The position numbers and the translations under genes were made by a program. Below, in pieces: positions 57,321 through 64,000 of a stretch of 64,000 bases of DNA (the first letter of the stretch is position 1; each line of letters starts with the position of its first letter). A model generated the notes under the pieces. The model made no database searches. It saw only the letters and a program-made list of their open reading frames with translations, and was not told the DNA's origin. Source of the DNA: Larix kaempferi. Lineage: Eukaryota; Streptophyta; Pinopsida; Pinales; Pinaceae. The stretch is taken from positions 4,774,001 to 4,838,000 of the forward strand of contig BSBM01000442.1 in NCBI GenBank assembly GCA_027924585.1. Reading direction: 5' to 3'.

Positions 57321-57802
57321 ATCTGATAAACATTCTTATTGACTAATGTGGGATCACTGATGAAACTATTAATGGCATCATCCTCTGTTTCATCTTTAAA
57401 TGTCAAGGCTCTCCCTATGGTTAATAGTGGCTGAACACCCTCTTCCTCCTCCAAATCTGCCCATAATGGAGTATCAGCTTCTGTGCTTGGTCGAGCTGGA
57501 GGGTACAGGGTTAGATTCTTGATCTCAGTCCCGTCTGAAATGGTCATAGAACCTAACCGACAATTGATACAGGCATTAGCTGTGGCCAACCATGGTCTTC
57601 CCAGGATCAGTGGGTGTCCCCCCAACTGAGATTTTGGCTGTAACACCAAAATGTATGTAGGGTATTCCCATGAATCCACTAAGATTACAAGGTCATCTAG
57701 AATTCCTTCAGGCTTGATCGTTGATCTATCAGCAAGTTCCAAAACAGTAGGGGTTGGTCGCAGATTAGTGAGTCCCAATTTCTTCACAGTCTCTATGGTC
57801 AT
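57317..57802 (-). pseudogene. Element F protease, cut by element G
   Basis: 161 codons in Athila protease style: LELADRSTIKPEGILDDLVI, WEYPTYILVLQPKSQLGGHP, LILGRPWLATANACINCRLG. The active-site part lies further 5' and is missing because G is inserted at 57803. A frameshift follows at about 57318. The protease would mature the Gag-Pol polyprotein. Confidence 0.85.
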
Positions 57803-58443
57803 TGTTAAGTCAGTAAATTTTCCTCCATTTTTGAGTTATTTTCTCCAATTTTGGTTTGTTTTTGAATCTACCTCAGTTAAATTTTTGGTTTTGAGTTTTA
57901 AGTTTTAATCTCCTTAGAAACTATATGGTTGATTGAATAAGTTTTGAGCCTAGTCTTTTCACATTTTGTTTGATTTTGGTGATTTTTTATATTGTAAAGG
58001 GGGTCAATGAGAGTCATATGCTCAAAGGTAGAATCATTAATGTCTTTAGAGAATCGTTAAACTTATTTCTTAAACCAAATAACTACCAGAACCTCCGACA
58101 AATTAGCAAAAGGTTGAAAAATTGCTAAATTTTGGCATAGAAGTTATTCTTGTAGCGCTATACAAAGTTTTAACAAAGAGCGCGCTACAGGAATATCGCG
58201 GTCTGTGTTTTTTCCAATTTTCGAACTGATTTCAATCATGATGCAGAATGGGGGTGTCTAATCGCCTTGTGTGAGTGTTTTAACATGTGTTTGCAGCAGT
58301 TTGAGCATGATTTTAGCTGGTTGCTAGTCACGAAGTAAAACAAGCTCATCATTGCATGGTATGCGGGATTAGTTGCACAGAAACCAGCAAATCCCGGTTA
58401 GCTGTCAAATTTCTCTTGCTACACGCAGCCTTACAGAGGAGTA

Positions 58444-58737
58444 GTGTTCGTGAAGGAGAGCTCACTGCTAAAACGGTGGTTTGTGTTGCTGAAGAAAGGA
58501 GACAGGTGTGTTTTATCGCCAGCGAGAATTAGGGCTTTCAAATTCATCCATCAGCAGTTAAAGAAACGATATGAGGAGACCTATTCTCATAAGAGGAGAC
58601 CATTAATACCCCAAAAAGAAGCTGTAAGCCACGACAGATGCATAGCTGACAGGTATTCCGATATAAACCCTTACAGCTGGAAAATTTGGGTCTTTTTCGC
58701 TGCACAATTATCTGGAAAAATTGCTGGCTGGAAATGA
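58444..58737 (+). CDS. 97-codon open frame in the G LTR (unknown)
   Basis: Starts with FVKESSLLKRWFVLLKKGDR from an alternative GTG-like start and is basic and aromatic-rich (KIWVFFAAQLSGKI). It is open in both LTR copies (63579-63872) with two amino-acid differences, but such young LTRs would share it anyway. No domain is recognised, and chance is the simpler explanation. Confidence 0.3.
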   Translation: MFVKESSLLKRWFVLLKKGDRCVLSPARIRAFKFIHQQLKKRYEETYSHKRRPLIPQKEAVSHDRCIADRYSDINPYSWKIWVFFAAQLSGKIAGWK

Positions 58738-59261
58738 TAAAATAGATCATAAAATGAGCATTTCACAACAAAAATAACTATTTGAAGCTAGTATGAGCAA
58801 TATGCATGAACAGAGCAGCGGAATAGTTTCAAATGTAAAGTATTCAGTCTGGGAAATGCAAATGACAGTTTGAATGAAGATTTTTTGTTCTCTTATACAT
58901 TCAAAATTCTGGAAAGAACATTAAGAGGACTCGTAGATTTTTCTGTTATGCTCATTCTTACACAGTAGAGGTGTTGTTGGTTTATGAAAATGGTTTAGAC
59001 ATTGTTGAAAATTATCAGAATTTCATGAAGTCACCTGCTTGGAGAACATATCCACTTAGTTGCCTGGTTGAGACAAGAGAATATTGAATTTGAAGGTCTG
59101 TTCAAAGGTCTGTAGAAAATTTCAAAAGAGCCTAAAGCATAGGAAATCAGTTTACAAAACAATTATTGAAACCTAAGACAGATTGTGCCTGTGTACTGAA
59201 AAGGTAGGCTTACAAGAAGAGAAAAATGGCAGTGAGGCATCTAATGAAATAAAGGAAAGGG

Positions 59262-59858
59262 ATGACATTGAGGAAGATTGGAGGCATGCTTCTTTCAATG
59301 GATAAAAGTCAAGCAACAGCTATTCTAAATAATAACCTTATCATTTCTGATCAAAATCTATGGAAACCACATGCAAGTAAAGATATTGAGCAAATAGAGA
59401 GTATACTGACTGAATTGGGAATTTTAGAAGAACATGGTAGTAACTTTGATTTGAATAAACTAGATGCATCCAAGACTCTAGTCAATAATGTTCTGGAGAA
59501 GAAACCAATTGATGAATCAGATCTTTTAAGTGACAAGTTGAATATGGGCCTTCGAATTGATTCTAGTGAAGGACAATGGCAATACACTGATCAAAGTTCA
59601 CTTCTAGATCCAGAGGCTAATTCACTGTTAAAGAGCCATGACAAATCACTTCCATGTGATCTCGGATCAGTAAGGTTTGAGGATGACTATGCTGATGGTT
59701 ATGATAATTGGTGTGGAAAGCAGAGAACTCCTTGCACATTACAACAGTGTGAGAGTGGAAGCTTTTCTTCGGAAGGAAATCAATTGAAAAGCAGTAAAAG
59801 TGTTGGTCCATGTGATTTTTTTTTTAAGTTCAATATTTATGGGAACATCAATCAGTAA
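59262..59858 (+). CDS. 198-codon open frame in the G LTR, host-like composition (unknown)
   Basis: An open frame with acidic, Ser/Asp/Leu-rich protein: ESILTELGILEEHGSNFDLN, ESDLLSDKLNMGLRIDSSEG and EDDYADGYDNWCGKQRTPC, ending in an F run made by a T tract. Composition is like a plant disordered regulatory protein and unlike retroelement proteins, so I infer a captured gene fragment inside the LTR. I do not recognise the gene. Upstream sequence in another frame (59190-59300) is also free of stops, so a frameshift or exon joint may be present. The second LTR is not long enough in this window to compare. Confidence 0.4.
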   Translation: MTLRKIGGMLLSMDKSQATAILNNNLIISDQNLWKPHASKDIEQIESILTELGILEEHGSNFDLNKLDASKTLVNNVLEKKPIDESDLLSDKLNMGLRIDSSEGQWQYTDQSSLLDPEANSLLKSHDKSLPCDLGSVRFEDDYADGYDNWCGKQRTPCTLQQCESGSFSSEGNQLKSSKSVGPCDFFFKFNIYGNINQ

Positions 59859-60019
59859 TACATGGAATCCTTCAGATGAATATTCAATTTTCAAAATCGT
59901 AAAGAGGATGCCTAGATCTCAAGAAGATAGCTGACATAAAAAAAAGGAGGCAGTAGAGACATAATTCTGCTCTGTTTTTCCTGTTTTGGGTTACTGAAGT
60001 CAAATGCAGACCACGAGCT

Positions 60020-60355
60020 GATGGAAAGGAAATTTTGAAAACAAAAAGAGGTTTTTGTTCATAAGATACCCATCTACAAAAACCTCTCTCAGTTTTGCAA
60101 CAGCTATCAATTTTTGAAAGATTCGGTTTAATCTTTGCAGCCTATTTTCCAGGGATTTTAAATATTTAATATTTTCCTGTTTTAGTGTTCATTTTGCGGG
60201 GCCGATTCTGATTGATTGGAGATGAATTTTGAAAAACCAAGAGAGTTTTTTGTCCATCACGGACCCATTAATAGAAACCTCTCTCAGGGTTTACACAGGT
60301 GTCACCAATTGAGAGATATGGAAGCTTCTTTGACACCTATTTTCCAGAAATTCGC
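60020..60355. repeat. Diverged ~190-bp duplication in the G LTR
   Basis: Copy 1 (about 60020-60160) and copy 2 (about 60217-60355) share ATTTTGAAAA, GAGAGGTTTTT-like sequence, AACCTCTCTCAG and CCTATTTTCCAG in the same order. Confidence 0.75.
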
Positions 60356-60474
60356 CACATTTGCCAGGAATCCGATTTGCTATTTTTAGTCAATTAGTTG
60401 AGTTAGTTAGTTAATGTAATTGCTGGGTAGTTTCAATTTCGACCTAATGAAGGTGAGATAGAACTACTTCTTTG

Positions 60475-60490
60475 TAAATATAAAAAAGGG
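60475..60490 (+). promoter_or_regulatory. Candidate TATA box of the G LTR
   Basis: GTAAATATAAAAAAGG lies ~490 bp before the LTR end, a plausible place for the U3/R junction. Confidence 0.4.
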
Positions 60491-60978
60491 ACAAAGGGAC
60501 TGAAGAGAGGTTCTGATTTTGGGGAGCATTAGGAGGTCTGCAAGCTGCTCATACTTCCAGACTTGTTCAGTGTTAGGTACTGTAAATTCTCATATGCATT
60601 TTTTGATGAAATTATGAATATATGACTCTTTACCCTACATTTGATCTGTGTTGGCTTCATTTTGAACTTATTTAGTTTCATGAATGACAAATTCATTTCT
60701 GGTTTTATGTGTAATTTCCAGTGATGCTTGTCTTTTATTGTGTGAACTTCATTACAATCTTTTGTTGGATTCCTGTGATATATATGCATCTTCATTGATA
60801 TATGTGTATGACTTAGTTTTTACTTATCTGCTGAATGTATTCCCTTTATGCTCTTGAAGTCAATAACCAAAAACATATGAAACAAAACTCTAAAACCTAG
60901 TTTGAATTGATTTCAACTCTTGAGATTGTGTTGGCTTGTTACCCTAGCCTTAGTAACAATTTCTGACACAAACATCTT

Positions 60979-60996
60979 TGGCGCCATTGCCGGGGA
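60979..60996 (+). other. Element G primer-binding site (Athila type)
   Basis: TGGCGCCATTGCCGGGGA follows the LTR after four bases. This is the sequence class used by Athila-type elements, differing from the common TGGCGCCGTTGCCGGGGA at one base. Confidence 0.85.
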
Positions 60997-61248
60997 CGAA
61001 GCTGAAGCATATCTTCCCTGGGATACTTATCAGTTTTCCTGGTTTAAGAGGTGGACTTAAACCAGCACTTTGAAGGCTATATTTTCACGAGGTTTGACAG
61101 AGTGTCTGCTAGAAGAATTAGAAGGTTTCAATCATGCCTAGCTTTATACAGCCTTGATTAATTTGAGCCACTGTCACCCCTTTCTCTTTCTGAGAAGAAG
61201 AAACAAAATCTCTCTTGACAAATTGATTGGCGACTCCACTATTTCAAG

Positions 61249-62778
61249 ATGCAGAGACCAATGTCCATGGAAGCTATTATGGCTCGAAGGTTTGCCCCTT
61301 TAAATTTTTCTGATATTCCAGGTTTTCCAAATCCAGTACCTACTATGGATGTTTGGGGAGATTGTCTGCCACGGTTTAGAGAAAGCAAAGAGGATAATCC
61401 TTCAGATCACCTCATCAAATTTCATCAATGTATGGTCCAGTTAAATATCCAGCATGAAGATGTGCTCATGAAAATGTTCATGTATTCACTTGAAAAAGAT
61501 GCACGAGATTGGTATTTTTGTTTTCCCGCTGCTAGCATCTCCTCACTGAAAGAATTCCACACATGCTTTCGGAAACGTTGTAAGTATCTGTACTTAGCTG
61601 AAGTCTTTTTAAAAGATTGTTGTGAGCAGGCTGATGTTTATCATACAATTCCTTATTTAAAAAACCATGATGATGAGTACAGACAAGAGTTCAAAACATG
61701 TCATGAAAAAGTTGAAGTTTCAGAATTTGTTGAAGATGAGAAGGTAGTATTTTTAGATACTGCTGTCAAGGAAGAATGCTATAATCATTGTGATAACCAG
61801 GTTGTTGTTTTAGGACAGTTTGAGGATTGTACAAGTGATGAGATCAGTAAAGACAGCTTGAAACATTCTCATAACAATTTCAACATCCTTAATAGCAGTT
61901 TGAATGATAACCCTTTTGAAGATCAATCTCTAGTTCAACAAACTTTTGAAAATTAGTGTTGTGTTAAAGATCAGCTTTGTATTGAAGAAAAAGATGAACC
62001 TTTAGCATCATCATTAGAAATTCTTCAGATTACTCCTTGCTATGATGAAGAGATTAGGTTTCCAAGTCAAGAAATTTGTGATGAATTAGATCCTATTCCT
62101 CTTGATTTTGATACTAAATTTGATGAAGGTCAGGCTGGTCACAATTTTTCAGAAGTGGTTTTTATTCATGGTTATGATAAATCTGCTGTTCAAAATCATT
62201 ATGAAGATGGTCTAATTTTTAATAAATATGATGATGAAATTGAAAAGAAAGACCCAGAAATCTGTGAGGAGTGTAATATGTTACAATCTGATCAGCAGAT
62301 TCAAGTATGCATTCAATCTATTATTCTCGAACAGCAAAAGCCCATGCATGATAGTCATTTATTGGAAGACGGTGTGGAAAAGGAGGTTCAAAGTGTTGAC
62401 ATTATTGGTGATACTATTCAAAAATTTCCGAAGCAAATTCAGGCTGACCCTGATGTCTTTTATCGCCAATGCCTGATTGATATTCATGGAACAAAATATT
62501 CTCATGGACAGCTTGTCTTTTTCATAGAGCAGGAAGAGGTAACTTGTGGAAGTTTTTATGATCCAGTAGCAGATTATTTAGAGTCAATACCAGGTTATAA
62601 ATCTGTTATTTCAGAGAAACTATTTGATGAAGGTGGGTATAAGTTGTTAAATCTCTGCTCTTCATGTTTTCCAATATTTCTGATTATATATATATTTGGA
62701 GTTGGAAACAAGTTTTGGTGGGTTGATCAAATTTTTTCTTGGTTACATTGGAAATGGGATTTCTATTTGATTCAGTAG
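61249..62778 (+). pseudogene. Element G Gag-like polyprotein with hydrophobic C terminus
   Basis: One reading frame of 510 codons has a single TAG (61954-61956). The N-terminal part (residues 1-120) is a Ty3/gypsy Gag capsid: DCLPRFRESKEDNPSDHLIK, MKMFMYSLEKDARDWYF, SLKEFHTCFRKRCKYLY. The rest is acidic and rich in Asp/Glu, with no zinc knuckle, protease or polymerase. The last ~45 residues are hydrophobic and aromatic (CFPIFLIIYIFGVGNKFWWV), a possible membrane segment. The ATG at 61249 follows soon after the leader, and the polypurine side and LTR lie ~160 bp downstream. It is non-autonomous. Confidence 0.8.
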
Positions 62779-62937
62779 TTGGAAGGTTCCTCAGAGAAAG
62801 AGATTTGACTTTCATTGTATATACCGGTGTGAGTGAGATTGAATAAAGACTCCATAGCCCAATGGAAGACTGAAGGCACTGGTCTACAGGTTCTTGAAGC
62901 CTCACAGGGAGGACTTCATCCCGCAGCTGGAGCCAGA

Positions 62938-64000
62938 TGTTAAGTCAGTAAATTTTCCTCCATTTTTGAGTTATTTTCTCCAATTTTGGTTTGTTTTTGA
63001 ATCTACCTCAGTTAAATTTTTGGTTTTGAGTTTTAAGTTTTAATCTCCTTAGACACTATATGGTTGATTGAATAAGTTTTGAGCCTAGTCTTTTCACATT
63101 TTGTTTGATTTTGGTGATTTTTTATATGGTAAAGGGGGTCAATGAGAGTCATATGCTCAAAGGTAGAATCATTAATGTCTTTAGAGAATGGTTAAACTTA
63201 TTTCTTAAACCAAATAACTGCCAGAACCTCCGACAAATTAGCAAAAGGTTGAAAAATTGCTAAATTTTGGCATAGAAGTTATTCTTGTAGCGCTATACAA
63301 AGTTTTAACAAAGAGCGCGCTACAGGAATATCGCGGTCTGTGTTTTTTCCAATTTTCGAACTGATTTCAATCATGATGCAGAATGGGGGTGTCTAATCGC
63401 CTTGTGTGAGTGTTTTAACACGTGTTTGCAGCAGTTTGAGCATGATTTTAGCTGGTTGCTAGTCACGAAGTAAAACAAGCTCATCATTGCATGGTATGCG
63501 GGATTAGTTGCACAGAAACCAGCAAATCCCGGTTAGCTGTCAAATTTCTCTTGTTACACGTAGCCTTACAGAGGAGTAGTGTTCGTGAAGGAGAGCTCAC
63601 TGCTAAAACGGTGGTTTGTGTTGCTGAAGAAAGGAGACAGGTGTGTTTTATCGCCAGCGAGAATTAGGGCTTTCAAATTCATCCATCAGCAGTTAAAGAA
63701 ACGATATGAGGACACCTATTCTCATAAGAGGAGACCATTAATACCCCAAAAAGAAGCTGTAAGCCACGACAGATGCATAGCTGACAGGTATTCCGATATA
63801 AACCCTTACAGCTGGAAAATTTGGGTCTTTTTCGCTGCACAATTATCTGGAAAAATTGTTGGCTGGAAATGATAAAATAGATCATAAAATGAGCATTTCA
63901 CAACAAAAATAACTATTTGAAGCTAGTATGAGCAATATGCATGAACAGAGCAGCGGAATAGTTTCAAATGTAAAGTATTCAGTCTGGGAAATGCAAATGA
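62938..64000 (+). repeat. Element G 3' LTR, cut by window end
   Basis: TGTTAAGTCAG at 62938 opens a direct repeat of 57803-58860 that runs to the end of the window. About two thirds of it lies outside. Confidence 0.92.

Larger units (their letters stand above)
54204..57802 (-). mobile_element. Element F: Athila-like Ty3/gypsy pol ending in an oligo(A) tract
   Basis: On the minus strand this is protease, reverse transcriptase, RNase H and integrase, then about 190 bp of 3' sequence with AATAAA (54225-54220) and nine A residues (54212-54204). Its 5' side is cut by element G at 57803. No LTR of its own is recognised in the window. It may be a reverse-transcribed poly(A) copy inserted into E2, or the pol region of E2 itself with a chance A run; the missing right side would decide. 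Confidence 0.7.
57803..60974 (+). repeat. Element G 5' LTR (about 3.17 kb)
   Basis: Starts TGTTAAGTCAG inside the F protease and ends ACAAACA just before a primer-binding site. The first 1.06 kb is repeated at 62938-64000 with about 9 differences by hand count (about 0.9%). The preceding GTCAT (57798-57802) is the predicted target duplication, but the other copy is outside the window. The LTR contains two open frames and a duplicated segment, described separately. Confidence 0.88.
60975..62937 (+). mobile_element. Element G internal region (non-autonomous, gag only)
   Basis: Just under 2 kb between primer-binding site and second LTR, filled by the Gag-like frame. The LTRs are longer than the internal region. 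There is no pol. With its Athila-type primer site G may depend on Athila-like elements such as F for enzymes. The run before the 3' LTR (GCAGCTGGAGCCAGA) is only partly purine. Confidence 0.85.

Noticed and set aside
17378-62778. Alternative genetic code with TAG as a sense codon
   Set aside because: The TAG codons are in decaying transposons, one faces CAG in a sister copy, and older copies also carry TAA and TGA. Mutation explains them without recoding.

Overview
The window looks like nuclear DNA from a large, repeat-rich seed-plant genome. Nearly all of it is retrotransposon sequence, inserted element into element. The plant assignment rests on Ty3/gypsy polyproteins of chromovirus type (C-terminal chromodomain-like tails) and Athila type, a plant L1-like LINE with a C-terminal RNase H, plant primer-binding sites and TG...CA LTRs. 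Very long LTRs (about 4.5 kb) and deep nesting fit a gymnosperm or another large plant genome, but the sequence does not prove which. I see no intact single-copy host gene, tRNA, rRNA or CRISPR array.

Layout. Family A (minus strand, chromovirus-like, LTRs about 4.5 kb) is the backbone, arranged LTR-internal-LTR-internal-LTR: outer LTR 701-7107, internal A1 7108-14984, shared middle LTR 14985-22692, internal A2 22693-24612 plus 38369-41289, outer LTR fragment 41290-42427. Four elements sit inside it. C (3315-6585, plus strand, gag and protease only) is in the left LTR. D (9799-12794, minus strand, copia-like gag only) is in the A1 reverse transcriptase. A 5'-truncated LINE (16791-20005, minus strand) is in the middle LTR. 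B (24613-38368, minus strand) is a young, nearly intact 13.8-kb chromovirus in A2. Each insertion has a visible target-site duplication: 5 bp for C, D and B, and 15 bp for the LINE.

From 42428 a second family, E, begins on the plus strand: the 3' end of an internal region, one LTR (46013-47149), then a primer-binding site, leader and gag. Its gag is cut at 50996 by E2, a relative in the opposite orientation with its LTR at 50996-52031. To the right lies F, an Athila-like pol on the minus strand (57802 to about 54204), which ends in AATAAA plus A9 instead of a recognised LTR. G, a gag-only element with LTRs over 3 kb, interrupts F at 57803, and its 3' LTR runs off the window.

How the parts relate. 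Hand-counted LTR divergence gives a rough order: C about 6% and D about 7-8% are old; G (about 0.9%) and B (about 0.5% plus one 9-bp indel) are recent. C, D and G lack reverse transcriptase and integrase and would need help from autonomous relatives. The most unusual object is in the 3.7-kb leader of B. It carries, antisense to the element, two exons and the intervening intron of a host ribonuclease H2 catalytic-subunit gene. A second pattern is that every in-frame stop seen in the B, F, G and LINE reading frames is TAG. In A1, one TAG lies exactly where the sister copy A2 keeps CAG, which points to CAG-to-TAG decay by cytosine deamination.
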